NCBI RefSeq assembly: GCF_001637325.1
Contig: NZ_LRXL01000037.1
Coordinates: 558,001 to 622,000, forward strand
Length of the DNA stretch: 64,000 bases
Direction: 5' to 3'
Origin: Cochleicola gelatinilyticus
Lineage (GTDB): Bacteria; Bacteroidota; Bacteroidia; Flavobacteriales; Flavobacteriaceae
Positions 1-8,786 of the stretch are shown here, piece by piece. The first letter of the stretch is position 1; every line of letters starts with the position of its first letter. The position numbers were made by a program, and so were the translations under genes. Below the pieces are notes generated by a model, which had not been told where the DNA came from, did no database searches, and worked only from the letters and a program-made list of their open reading frames with translations.

Positions 1-286
1 GTAAAAAATCTTCCGTGACAAAAATTGTCATAGCAGTTCCTTCTCTAAGTTCACCATAACGTTCTATGGAAAGTTGATAGGAGGTGAGTTCTGCAGTACC
101 AGAAAACCAATATTCTTTAAATTGTTGTGAAAGCATTCTTGAGTTAGAAGTTGCTTCAGAAGGGGTCTCTTTATTTATATGAGCTTGGTCTTTACTTCTT
201 GACTTTTGTTTGGTTGTTTCAGAAGTGTCACACCCATAAAAAAGCAGGATGCTACTAACTGCTATAATTTTCAGAAATAAAGCCAT
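1..286 (-). CDS. Lipoprotein, cut off by the window edge (C-terminus missing)
   Basis: The first 95 codons are present; the gene runs off the left edge. It starts MALFLKIIAV with a short hydrophobic stretch ending in a lipobox (LLFYGC, Cys19), so the product should be a lipid-anchored envelope protein. A Ser/Thr/Lys-rich linker follows, then a folded part containing YWFSGTAELTSYQL and GTAMTIFV. It lies 28 bp downstream of maf in the same direction. Similar lipoproteins beside maf in Flavobacteriaceae are, to my recollection, sometimes mislabelled 'septum formation inhibitor' because of this position; nothing here indicates a Maf fold. Function unknown. Confidence 0.75.
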   Translation of the reverse strand, partial: MALFLKIIAVSSILLFYGCDTSETTKQKSRSKDQAHINKETPSEATSNSRMLSQQFKEYWFSGTAELTSYQLSIERYGELREGTAMTIFVTEDFL

Positions 287-314
287 ATGTACGTCGTGAT
301 TTTCAGTAAAAATA

Positions 315-914
315 CTACAAAATCTTTCCGTCAGCAATGTCGAGCAGGGTTTTATAAACGAGATGAGTAGGAAGTCCCATGACGTTAAAATACGAACCTT
401 CAATACGGTTTATACCGATGTAACCAATCCATTCTTGAATCCCATAGCTGCCTGCTTTATCGAACGGTTGATATGCAGTTAGATAGTAATCGATCTCAGC
501 TTCGGTAAGAGGATTAAACCAGACTTTGGTCGTATCATTTATCAAATATTGTGATGTTTTACTGGTAAAACAGACCGAGGTAATAACTTCATGTAGGTCT
601 CCACTAAGGTGTTGTAACATCTTCTTTGCATCCTCTTTGTCTACTGGCTTTCCAATCGCTTTTCCGTCTTTCCAAACAATGGTGTCGCTGGTGATAAGCA
701 CATCGTTATCTAAAAGATCTTGAAATGCCGAAGCTTTTAGTTTCGCCAAATAATCGGTGATTGCTGGTCCTTTTAACACCTTGGCAGGGAAGACTTCTTC
801 TATTTCCCGTACATCTATAGTAAAATCGATATCTAAGTCGTGGAAAAAATTTTGTCGACGAGGGGAACCTGATGCCAAAATTATTTTGAGGTGTTGTAAT
901 TTTTCTTTCAGCAT
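315..914 (-). CDS. maf: Maf-family nucleoside triphosphate pyrophosphatase
   Basis: This 199-aa protein has the full Maf signature. ASGSPRR at residues 14-20 is the family's nucleotide-binding motif, and TSDTIV (Asp77) carries the catalytic acid. Length matches the family (about 190-200 aa). Known members hydrolyse non-canonical or methylated NTPs to monophosphates plus pyrophosphate in the cytoplasm, cleaning the nucleotide pool; the older name refers to septum inhibition on overexpression. It sits in a leftward envelope cluster with kdsC and a UbiA-type transferase upstream and a lipoprotein downstream. Which base it prefers cannot be told from sequence alone. Confidence 0.93.
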   Translation of the reverse strand: MLKEKLQHLKIILASGSPRRQNFFHDLDIDFTIDVREIEEVFPAKVLKGPAITDYLAKLKASAFQDLLDNDVLITSDTIVWKDGKAIGKPVDKEDAKKMLQHLSGDLHEVITSVCFTSKTSQYLINDTTKVWFNPLTEAEIDYYLTAYQPFDKAGSYGIQEWIGYIGINRIEGSYFNVMGLPTHLVYKTLLDIADGKIL

Positions 915-1073
915 TTTTTAGTTATTTTGGTTATTCTTAAATAGTCTTTCAACTAAACTACAGTTTTATTTTCCGAAGATGTATTGGTCATTTTTAGGCA
1001 GAAGTATAAAGATGACAAATCATAAAGGAGTAAGAGGCAGGGTAGCCATGTAATCACATCGAAATGGATTTAA

Positions 1074-1664
1074 TTATAACTTTTTTTGAAGATTAGTTTT
1101 TACATGTTTCTCCCACTCGCTTTTTAATATACTTAGTACGATACTGTCGCGTCTTCCATCGGGGGCGGTTGCGTTATTGCGTAAAACCCCTTCGACCGTG
1201 CAACCAATACTTTTCATAGCTGCAATACTTCGCGCATTGTTGTTATCAGCTCTAAACTCTACGCGTTCTAATTCGAGTACTTCAAAAGCGAATTCTAATA
1301 ATAAAAATTTGCAATTGGGATTCAATCCAGTACGTTGAAACTCTTTTCCATACCAAGTATACCCTAAAGATGTAGTTTTATGATGGGTACTATAATCGTA
1401 GAATCGTGTGGTTCCAGCATAGGCTTTTTTATGTTTGTCGTACACAATAAAAGGATAAGAAGTTCCTGCCTCCCGAGCCTTTACTGCAACATCGATATAA
1501 TGTTTAAGATTTTCTTTGCCACTAGCTTTTAATAGAGAATAGGTCCAGAGTTCGGGCTCATTACGAGAAAATTCTTTTAAACGATCGTAATCGCCTGTCA
1601 CTAGAGGCCTTAATGATACTCGGTTGTTTTCTAAAATATAATCTCTGTTAAAGTCAATCGTCAT
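1074..1664 (-). CDS. GNAT N-acetyltransferase, RimJ/RimL type
   Basis: The 196-aa protein opens with NRVSLRPLVTGDYDRL, the usual first strand and helix of RimJ/RimL-like GNAT enzymes. It continues with GYTWYGKEFQRTGLN (acetyl-CoA-binding region), then RVEFRADNNNARSIAAMKSIG and EGVLRNNATAPDGRRDS, which are the classic C-terminal blocks of this subfamily. It should transfer acetyl from acetyl-CoA to an amine, perhaps a protein N-terminus or a small molecule; the substrate is unknown. It lies 23 bp from the UbiA-like gene in the same direction but looks like a passenger in an otherwise envelope-related cluster. Confidence 0.88.
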   Translation of the reverse strand: MTIDFNRDYILENNRVSLRPLVTGDYDRLKEFSRNEPELWTYSLLKASGKENLKHYIDVAVKAREAGTSYPFIVYDKHKKAYAGTTRFYDYSTHHKTTSLGYTWYGKEFQRTGLNPNCKFLLLEFAFEVLELERVEFRADNNNARSIAAMKSIGCTVEGVLRNNATAPDGRRDSIVLSILKSEWEKHVKTNLQKKL

Positions 1665-1687
1665 ATATTATGCTATTTTTTGATTGC

Positions 1688-2599
1688 CTACAAGATAAGA
1701 AACCCAAATAATAAAATAGAGCACATTCCCGAAAACATGATCCCTTTTAACCACAAAGAAAGTCGTGCAAAGTCTTTTTTAGTTTCTGCCGACCACGCCT
1801 TTATACTCGTGTATAATAAAGGTGCAACAACTAAGAAAAGCATATAAAATACGGCAAATTGATATTGATATAAGAACGTATACATAAAATAGATCACCAT
1901 ACTTATCGAAAGAGTGATTAGGGCAAATACAATATACCTTGTACGTTTTCTTCCAATAACAATTGGTAAAGTTTTATGTCCTGCATTTTTGTCCCCATTT
2001 ATATCTTGAACATCTTTAACAATCTCACGAATAAAATTTAAACAGAAGGCAAATACCGCATAATACAAGATTACTTTAGAGGCATGTAATTGTGTTACAG
2101 AAATCCGACTTGTGATTGCAGGATAAACATCAAATAGAATGACAATTAATAAGCTAAAAGCTACCAGTAGGGATACTACCAAGTTTTTAAGTAGCAACAT
2201 TCCTTTAAAATAGGTAGCATATAAATAGAGAAGTGCGGCGACTCCTATAAATATTGATGCGAATCCTGGACGTCCAATTACGTTCGAAGTATAAAATCCC
2301 ATACCTACACCAGCAAGTGTGAGTAGAATGTATAGACGGTCTGCTGATTTTTCCGAAATATTACGACCTACAATCACACTTTGAGGTTTATTTATACGGT
2401 CGGCTTGCACATCGTAAATATCATTAATGCAATTTCCGGCTGCGGCAATGCATACCGATGCAAATACCAAAATAATAAATTGAGGAGTATCTAATGCGGT
2501 AGAAACCTCTAAAGGAATAAGTAACCCAAACTTGATCAATAGTTGAATTAACATGATCATGATGAGATTCGGGTAACGGATGAGGTTAAGATAACTCAA
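1688..2599 (-). CDS. UbiA-family prenyltransferase (geranylgeranylglycerol-phosphate type)
   Basis: This 303-aa integral membrane protein has about eight or nine hydrophobic segments. It carries both aspartate-rich motifs of the UbiA superfamily: N56-xxx-D60-xx-D63-xxx-D67 in the first half and D196-xx-D199-xxx-D203 in the second. These bind the Mg-diphosphate of a prenyl donor. Bacteroidota homologues are usually annotated geranylgeranylglycerol-phosphate geranylgeranyltransferase by similarity, but the acceptor in flavobacteria is not established. The call to superfamily is firm and to substrate weak. It lies 33 bp after kdsC, in one leftward run with DUF2520. Confidence 0.85.
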   Translation of the reverse strand: MSYLNLIRYPNLIMIMLIQLLIKFGLLIPLEVSTALDTPQFIILVFASVCIAAAGNCINDIYDVQADRINKPQSVIVGRNISEKSADRLYILLTLAGVGMGFYTSNVIGRPGFASIFIGVAALLYLYATYFKGMLLLKNLVVSLLVAFSLLIVILFDVYPAITSRISVTQLHASKVILYYAVFAFCLNFIREIVKDVQDINGDKNAGHKTLPIVIGRKRTRYIVFALITLSISMVIYFMYTFLYQYQFAVFYMLFLVVAPLLYTSIKAWSAETKKDFARLSLWLKGIMFSGMCSILLFGFLIL

Positions 2600-2632
2600 T
2601 GTTTAAAAAGTCTGAGTTTTATAGAATAACTA

Positions 2633-3166
2633 TTAATCATATTTCGCACTAATACCTGCTGGGCGAATCCATTTTCCTTGAACTTTTAATACCTGCTCAA
2701 TTACATCACGAACACATCCTTTACCGCCATCCTTATGTGAGATGTATTTTGAAACTCCTTTAATTTCTGGAACAGCATCTTGTGGGCAAACAGGTAAACC
2801 AACCTGCTGCATCACTTCAAAATCGGGAATATCGTCCCCCATATACAATACATTTTCAGGCTTTAGATTATTCGATTTAAAATACGCTGCCAATACTTCT
2901 ACTTTTTGATGGGCTCCTAAATGAATGTCTTTTATTCCCAGTCCGGCAAGACGAACACGAACCCCTTCATTAGATCCTCCCGATATAATGCAAACATTAA
3001 ATCCTTTGTCCATTGCAGTTTTCAAGGCGAATCCATCTTTGGTATGCATGGTGCGATACATTTCTCCTTCAGTGGTGATCGAGATGGTACCATCGGTTAA
3101 AACACCATCCACATCGAAAACAAAAGTGGTAATGTGTTGCAAGTATTCTTTATAGCTTTTTTCCAT
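2633..3166 (-). CDS. kdsC: 3-deoxy-D-manno-octulosonate 8-phosphate phosphatase (KdsC-type HAD)
   Basis: The 177-aa, cap-less HAD phosphatase has motif I FDVDGVLTDG (nucleophile Asp18, acid Asp20), a lysine-containing middle (HQKVE) and motif IV MGDDIPD (Asp111/Asp112). This compact C0-type architecture is typical of KdsC, which releases phosphate from Kdo-8-P to give Kdo for lipopolysaccharide. The next enzyme, KdsB (CMP-Kdo synthetase), is encoded in this window at 53837 as a fusion protein. The gene lies 63 bp after the DUF2520 gene. A more general HAD phosphatase is possible, but length and motif spacing fit KdsC best. Confidence 0.85.
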   Translation of the reverse strand: MEKSYKEYLQHITTFVFDVDGVLTDGTISITTEGEMYRTMHTKDGFALKTAMDKGFNVCIISGGSNEGVRVRLAGLGIKDIHLGAHQKVEVLAAYFKSNNLKPENVLYMGDDIPDFEVMQQVGLPVCPQDAVPEIKGVSKYISHKDGGKGCVRDVIEQVLKVQGKWIRPAGISAKYD

Positions 3167-3229
3167 GGGATGTATTAAAATAAGATTGGTATTTAAGTTT
3201 CATTGACATTTAACATACACAGCATTAAG

Positions 3230-3985
3230 TTATTTAAACTGCTCTTGTATCGATATAGTAAGCATCTTGTATAGCTCGATATAAGGACTGCCTTCTAGCA
3301 AATGTAAGTGATTTTCGATCGTTTTATGATCGTTTCTTTTTGCAGGTCCTGTTTGTGCTTCTGCGGGAGAAAGTGTTTTAATTTTTCGAGCCGTTTCAGC
3401 AATAAGAGGTTGCAATAGTTTAAAATCTAATTCGTGTTCTGTGAGAAGTTCTTCGGAAATGTGATACAAGTGATTCACAAAATTATTTACGAAGACTGCT
3501 GCTAGATGTACTTTCTCACGTGCTTCGGAAGAAACCTCTGTTACATTTTCTGAAAGTAAAGAGCCCAACTGATGGAGCAACTTAAGGTCTGAAGCATTTT
3601 CAGCTTCAATACAAATGGGAATGTTTGTAAAATTTACCGATTGTGTTTTTGTAAAAGTTTGAAGCGGATAAAAAACACCTCTCTTATTATGATTAGATAA
3701 TGCTTTCAGGGAAACGCTTCCCGAGGTGTGAACTACGAGTCGATCCCGAAATGGTATCGTTTCAGAAAAGGAGGCAATGGCATCATCTGTAATGCCAACA
3801 ATATAAATATCTGCTGATTTAATTTCTGAAAGTTGAGTCGTAAAATCAAAGCCTTTCCATTCCGAAGAAAACACCTGTGAATTTCTATTATATATTTGAA
3901 GCACATCAACATGATCGCTTTTCTGAAGCGAACGACAGAGTTGTTGATTAACATTTCCGAATCCTAAAAAAACCACCTTAATCAT
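3230..3985 (-). CDS. Rossmann-fold DUF2520 protein
   Basis: The chosen start (MIKVVFLGFGNV) places the dinucleotide-binding motif GFGNV right at the N-terminus; an upstream in-frame Met would add only five residues (MYFSL). The protein is then 251 aa. The N-terminal half is a Rossmann domain of the pyrroline-5-carboxylate reductase type, with VHTSGSVS and GVFYPLQTF motifs. The C-terminal half is the helical DUF2520 domain (VFVNNFVNHLY, LLQPLIAET, TGPAKRND). It probably binds NAD(P), but no reaction is established for the family. It heads a leftward run with kdsC and the UbiA-like gene and is divergent from ccsA. Confidence 0.85.
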   Translation of the reverse strand: MIKVVFLGFGNVNQQLCRSLQKSDHVDVLQIYNRNSQVFSSEWKGFDFTTQLSEIKSADIYIVGITDDAIASFSETIPFRDRLVVHTSGSVSLKALSNHNKRGVFYPLQTFTKTQSVNFTNIPICIEAENASDLKLLHQLGSLLSENVTEVSSEAREKVHLAAVFVNNFVNHLYHISEELLTEHELDFKLLQPLIAETARKIKTLSPAEAQTGPAKRNDHKTIENHLHLLEGSPYIELYKMLTISIQEQFK

Positions 3986-4055
3986 CAGGCTAAAATACAC
4001 AAGAGTTTACGAATACAAAACAGACTTTTTAGTATTTAAAACGATTGTAATTCAT

Positions 4056-4063
4056 TATTTTTG
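4056..4063 (+). promoter_or_regulatory. -7 promoter element (TATTTTTG) of the cytochrome c biogenesis gene
   Basis: TATTTTTG matches the Bacteroidota -7 consensus TAnnTTTG and lies 17 bp before the ATG at 4081. No convincing -33 TTTG is seen at the right distance, so only the -7 half is supported. Confidence 0.5.
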
Positions 4064-4080
4064 CACAAAAATTACCAGCT

Positions 4081-7000
4081 ATGCAAAAGAAGTTAGCTTC
4101 CATTCTGTTCTCCACTCGTTTAACCGCAATTTTGTTCTTAGTATTTGCTGCCGCGATGGCCACGGGAACGCTAATGGATGCATCTTCCGACACTTCACCA
4201 ACTCCATATTCTAGAGAAATGATCTACAATACTTGGTGGTTCGAAGCGATTATGGTTTTTTTCGTGATTAATTTTATTGGAAACATATTTCGTTTCCGAC
4301 TTCATAAAAAAGAAAAGTGGTCCACACTTATTTTGCACCTCTCCTTTATTCTAATTTTAATTGGTGCTTTTGTTACACGTTATATTGGATATGAGGGAGT
4401 AATACATATCAGGGAAGGAGCTACCGAAAATGTGATGCTATCTGAGCAGGTGTATCTCAATGCATTTATAGATGGAGATTATGAGATAGACGGGGTTCCA
4501 CAACGACGTAAGATCGCTCCCAAAAAATTGCGCCTTTCTGAACGACTTAATAACGACTTTTCTATTTCTACCGATTATAATAATGTCCCAGTAACCATTA
4601 GGTATAAGGATTTTATTAAAAATGCTGAAGAGGGGTTAATCATGACCGATGATGGTGAAGAGTATTTAAAAATTGTTGAGGCAGGTGATGGCAATCGCCA
4701 CGACCATTGGATGAAACTTGGTGAGGTCGCCAATATTCATAATATTTTATTTGCAGTAAACAAGCCTACTCCAGGAGCCATTAATATTACCTACAAAGAA
4801 GATGGTAGTTATACTATTGAAGCTCCTTTTGATGGAGATTTTATGAGAATGGCAGACCAAATGCGAGGAACTGTTGTAAAAGATAGCGTACAACCCTTAA
4901 TGCTGCGTTCTTTATATCAATTGGCGGGAATGTCGTTTGTTATTCCAGACCCAGTAACGAAAGGTAAAAATGGAATTGTGCGTGCTGCTAAAGAGAATCC
5001 ATCGAATAAAGATGCACTTATTGTTGATGTAACCGTTGGTGAGGAGACAAAAACTGTAGAACTTTTAGGCGGTAAGGGAGTTTCTCCCGATCCTGTTGGT
5101 GCTGACTTTGGGTCTACAAAAGTATATTTAACATATGGTTCTAAAACATACGATTTGCCGTTTAGCATTACCCTCAATGATTTTATTGCTGAAAAGTATC
5201 CTGGTACCGAAAAAAGTTACAAATCATTTAAGAGTATCGTTACTGTTAATGAGTTGGAAGGAACGGGCACAAAAGATGAAGAGATCTATATGAATCATGT
5301 TTTAGACAGAGACGGATACCGGTTTTTCCAGTCGGGCTTCGATCCAGATGAGAAAGGTACGATCCTCTCAGTTAATCACGATAGAGTGGGAACATGGATC
5401 ACTTATATTGGGTATTTCTTGTTGTATTTCGGGCTTATGGCAATTCTTTTCGACAAACGTTCCCGGTTTGGTACACTTGAGAAAACGTTGAATAAAATTA
5501 AAAAGAAAAAATCTGAACTTACACTGCTAGCAGCACTTATAGTTTCGGTATCCGGCTTTGCTCAAGATGCTAAAGAACACGACCACATTGGTATTACCGA
5601 TAAAACTGTAGTAGATTCTATAATCAAAGCCAATGCGGTGAGTAAAGCTCATGCTGCTGAATTTGCTAAGTTGATCATTCAAGACAACGGTCGTATGAAA
5701 CCGATCAATACCTTTGCTAGTGAATTACTTCGAAAAGTAAGTAAAAGCAATAGTTACGAAGGACTTGATGCGAATCAGGTATTTATTTCCATGACTGAAA
5801 ATCCGCGTTTGTGGTCTCAGGTGCCAATTATTGCTTTAATGCGGGGTAACGATAGTATTAGGGATGTTGTGGGTGTTCCCGCAGAGACAAAACACATTGC
5901 CCTGCTGGATCTTTTCGATACCAAAGCGAATTATAAATTAGAGCCTTATCTGGAAGCTGCTACGAAGACCAATACTCCCAATCAATTTCAGAAAGATTTT
6001 GTGAAAGCTCATGAAAACTATTATTTATTAAATCAGGCACTCAGCGGAAGCATTTTAAAGATTTTTCCTCAGCCTAACGATGAGAACAATAAGTGGGTTT
6101 CGTATCCAGAACTTTCAGAAGCAGCGATAAAGGGTAAAGATTCACTTTTTACAAAGAATATACTTCCTACTTACTTTTTAGTATTGGCTGAAGCTCGAAA
6201 AACTGGAGATTACAGTAGGGCAGAAGAGGTGCTAGGTCTTATTACCGATTTTCAACATAAATACGGGAGTGAAATAATGCCGTCCGATACGAAAATAAAA
6301 GCTGAGATTATTTATAATAAGGTGGATATCTTTAATCGTTTGTATAAGTATTTCTCTGTGGTAGGGATTTTGATGTTTATTTTTATAGTTGTTCAGATCT
6401 TTCGGGAAGGAAAAGTAATGTATAGGTTGGTACAACTGTGTAAATATATTATTTGGTCGTTCTTTATCGCTATGACACTTGGTCTTGCGGCGCGTTGGTA
6501 TATTAGTGGACATGCACCCTGGACCGATGCTTACGAATCGATCATCTATGTTGCATGGGCCACCACCTTTTTCGGACTCGCTTTTGGAAGAAAAAGTGAT
6601 TTGACCATTGCCTCGACAGCATTTGTGGGAGCGATTGTATTGTGGGTTGCTAATCAGAATTGGTTAGACCCAGCTATTTCTACATTGGTGCCAGTACTGG
6701 ACAGTTACTGGTTAATGATTCACGTTGCTGTAATTGTGGGGAGCTACGGACCTCTAACATTAGGTTTAATTTTAGGAGCGACCTCATTATTACTTATGAT
6801 TTTGACTACAAAGGAGAACTTTGTTAAAATGGACTTGAATATAAAGGAACTTACCATTATTACCGAAATGGCTCTTACTGTTGGTTTGGTCATGCTTACT
6901 ATTGGAAACTTTTTAGGAGGACAATGGGCAAATGAAAGTTGGGGACGCTATTGGGGTTGGGATCCTAAAGAGACTTGGGCACTAATTAGTATCATGATTT

Positions 7001-7257
7001 ATGCATTTGTAATACACGCACGTTTGGTTCCAGGACTTCGCGGTAAGTGGCTCTTTAATGTCATGGCCATATTCGCGTATGCATCGATTATGATGACCTA
7101 TTTTGGAGTTAACTTTTACCTTACCGGATTGCATTCTTACGCCAGCGGTGATGTTCCTGTTACTCCAACGTTCGTATATTATCTTATTGCATTTTTTGTA
7201 CTGCTTAGTATCGTATCTTATTTTAGATATAAAAAATATTATATAAAAAAAGGATAG
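4081..7257 (+). CDS. ccsA: Fused cytochrome c biogenesis protein, ResB-like plus CcsA (system II)
   Basis: This is a 1058-aa membrane protein. Residues about 1-470 hold N-terminal membrane segments, a large periplasmic ResB-like part (FQSGFDPD, then GTWITYIGYFLLYFGL) and a further helix. A second periplasmic part follows (about 500-740). The C-terminal 300 residues form the multi-span CcsA domain with the haem-handling motif WGRYWGWDPKETWALI starting at Trp954. System II machines carry haem across the membrane and attach it to CxxCH of apocytochromes c; fusion of both halves is common in Bacteroidota. It stands alone, with a -7 promoter upstream and a hairpin overlapping its stop codon. Confidence 0.93.
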   Translation: MQKKLASILFSTRLTAILFLVFAAAMATGTLMDASSDTSPTPYSREMIYNTWWFEAIMVFFVINFIGNIFRFRLHKKEKWSTLILHLSFILILIGAFVTRYIGYEGVIHIREGATENVMLSEQVYLNAFIDGDYEIDGVPQRRKIAPKKLRLSERLNNDFSISTDYNNVPVTIRYKDFIKNAEEGLIMTDDGEEYLKIVEAGDGNRHDHWMKLGEVANIHNILFAVNKPTPGAINITYKEDGSYTIEAPFDGDFMRMADQMRGTVVKDSVQPLMLRSLYQLAGMSFVIPDPVTKGKNGIVRAAKENPSNKDALIVDVTVGEETKTVELLGGKGVSPDPVGADFGSTKVYLTYGSKTYDLPFSITLNDFIAEKYPGTEKSYKSFKSIVTVNELEGTGTKDEEIYMNHVLDRDGYRFFQSGFDPDEKGTILSVNHDRVGTWITYIGYFLLYFGLMAILFDKRSRFGTLEKTLNKIKKKKSELTLLAALIVSVSGFAQDAKEHDHIGITDKTVVDSIIKANAVSKAHAAEFAKLIIQDNGRMKPINTFASELLRKVSKSNSYEGLDANQVFISMTENPRLWSQVPIIALMRGNDSIRDVVGVPAETKHIALLDLFDTKANYKLEPYLEAATKTNTPNQFQKDFVKAHENYYLLNQALSGSILKIFPQPNDENNKWVSYPELSEAAIKGKDSLFTKNILPTYFLVLAEARKTGDYSRAEEVLGLITDFQHKYGSEIMPSDTKIKAEIIYNKVDIFNRLYKYFSVVGILMFIFIVVQIFREGKVMYRLVQLCKYIIWSFFIAMTLGLAARWYISGHAPWTDAYESIIYVAWATTFFGLAFGRKSDLTIASTAFVGAIVLWVANQNWLDPAISTLVPVLDSYWLMIHVAVIVGSYGPLTLGLILGATSLLLMILTTKENFVKMDLNIKELTIITEMALTVGLVMLTIGNFLGGQWANESWGRYWGWDPKETWALISIMIYAFVIHARLVPGLRGKWLFNVMAIFAYASIMMTYFGVNFYLTGLHSYASGDVPVTPTFVYYLIAFFVLLSIVSYFRYKKYYIKKG

Positions 7258-7277
7258 GTTTTAAAACCTATCCTTTT
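7247..7277. terminator. Bidirectional hairpin terminator
   Basis: Arms AAAAAGGATAGG and CCTATCCTTTTT flank a TTTTAAAA loop region. The stem begins inside the last codons of ccsA and includes its TAG stop. A- and T-runs on either side let it serve ccsA and the leftward regulator gene that ends at 7352. Confidence 0.85.
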
Positions 7278-7351
7278 TCGCCATTTTAGTTGGGGATATT
7301 CGGGGGAGTTACAGGGGAAATTCTGTGTTCCTTTTAGATTACTGAAAGGAG

Positions 7352-8629
7352 TTAATTATAAATATAGTCAGGTTGAGCGTCAAGCATTCGGTAATCATCT
7401 TGAATGTGCTCACTAATTTCTAACTTATGGTAGAGCTCTACAATAAGTTCTTCAATATCTTTTTCGGTAGTTTTTAATTTACGGGCAATTTTGTGATTGT
7501 CTTTTCCTTCAGAAATGTACTGAAGTAGTTTTATTTCGAACCCGTCCAGATCGTATTGCATAATAAGATTTTCAAGGTATAGTTCTTTAATCATTTCCGC
7601 TGGCGTTGAACTATTTACAACTTCTTGCCTCTTTAAGAAAATTCGCATTTCAGTTTGTCGCAATTGCATTTCTTCTTTAATAGCACGCATTCGGTAAAGA
7701 ATAGAATACGTAAGAATAAGCATTTCAACGATAGCTGCTGCTTTTAAATGAATAGATTGTGTATTTAAAAAAGAAACTCCCATGTTCTGAAGCACAAAAT
7801 AATCGAATGCAAAGAGTAATGGGATACTATATGCAATTACAAAAAATTTGGGATAATTTTTTTTGCTGAAAAGCAATATTCCAGCAACAAAATAAACACC
7901 TAGCACTGCAAAAAGAATAGTATTGGCTGCAGTAATAAGAGAGGTATTCTTTAAAAACCAACCAAAGCATAATACAAGACCAGTAATTCCTAATGAGATG
8001 TGTGTAAGCCCCATTAATTTAGGTGAATAGTCTTTTAAATTTAAATACTTTGAAGCAAAAGTGGTGCTTGCCAAAGTTGCTAATAACAATAATGCAGATT
8101 GAATAATATTGTTTAGATGATTGTTTTCTAATAGTTCTGAAGGCACAAAAATACCGTCACTAAAAAAGAAAACAGCAGTAAATCCTAATAATGTTAAAGA
8201 ATAATAGAGGTATAGTTTCTCTTCGAAAAGCAAGAAACAAACAAAGTTTAATAATATTACCATAAATGCAAAGCCATAATACATTCCTTTGCGAAAAGAT
8301 ACTTGGTTATCTAATGATGACAATGCCATCGAAGCAGTATTAGATTCTAACAAAAAAGAGTTTTCTGAAGCGACTAACTCATTTTCTAAAATGTTTAATG
8401 CAGGCTTTGTTTGTGTTTTCAAGCTTGTTACTTGATTTTTTTTAGACAGATTTAATTTGGTTGAAGCAGTTGCATTTTTTGCAGGTGCCTTTCTGTTAGA
8501 TACAATTTCTTTGCTTTTTAAGACAGTTGATGCAGCAGAACTCTTTAATACAAAAGCATTTGCATTGAGAGAAGCACCTAACATTATCATTAAAAGACAC
8601 AAAGCGAGGGGTAAAATTTGCAATCTCAT
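7352..8629 (-). CDS. Membrane-bound regulator: signal peptide, about seven TM helices, C-terminal HTH
   Basis: I start at the Met giving MRLQILPLALCLLMIM, a normal signal peptide ending in ANAF; an upstream Met would put 18 polar residues before it. The resulting 425-aa protein has a low-complexity Ser/Thr/Lys extracytoplasmic part (about 30-100). About seven membrane helices follow (about 115-320, beginning YYGFAFMVILLNFVCFLLF), like 7TM-DISM sensors. A coiled linker then leads to a C-terminal LuxR-like helix-turn-helix (FEIKLLQYISEGKDNHKIAR, then TTEKDIEELIVEL). It probably senses an envelope cue and acts on DNA while membrane-anchored. The ligand and targets are unknown, and it stands alone. 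Confidence 0.75.
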   Translation of the reverse strand: MRLQILPLALCLLMIMLGASLNANAFVLKSSAASTVLKSKEIVSNRKAPAKNATASTKLNLSKKNQVTSLKTQTKPALNILENELVASENSFLLESNTASMALSSLDNQVSFRKGMYYGFAFMVILLNFVCFLLFEEKLYLYYSLTLLGFTAVFFFSDGIFVPSELLENNHLNNIIQSALLLLATLASTTFASKYLNLKDYSPKLMGLTHISLGITGLVLCFGWFLKNTSLITAANTILFAVLGVYFVAGILLFSKKNYPKFFVIAYSIPLLFAFDYFVLQNMGVSFLNTQSIHLKAAAIVEMLILTYSILYRMRAIKEEMQLRQTEMRIFLKRQEVVNSSTPAEMIKELYLENLIMQYDLDGFEIKLLQYISEGKDNHKIARKLKTTEKDIEELIVELYHKLEISEHIQDDYRMLDAQPDYIYN

Positions 8630-8714
8630 AAATAGGTTTTTAATAGTTTGGGTAGGGCAATATAGTAAATAATTGCGCTTCACCCAATTTTTGTGTATTT
8701 AATCGATGAAATAC

Positions 8715-8749
8715 ACAAAAAAAATGCTGCTTTTTAAAGAACAGCATTA
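8715..8749 (-). terminator. Terminator of fumC
   Basis: Read on the minus strand, AATGCTG and CAGCATT form a 7-bp stem around a 12-base loop, followed immediately by a run of seven Ts. It lies about 40 bp after the fumC stop. Confidence 0.8.
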
Positions 8750-8786
8750 TTATTTGTATTAAAAACGTCTATAATCGAGTTGATTT

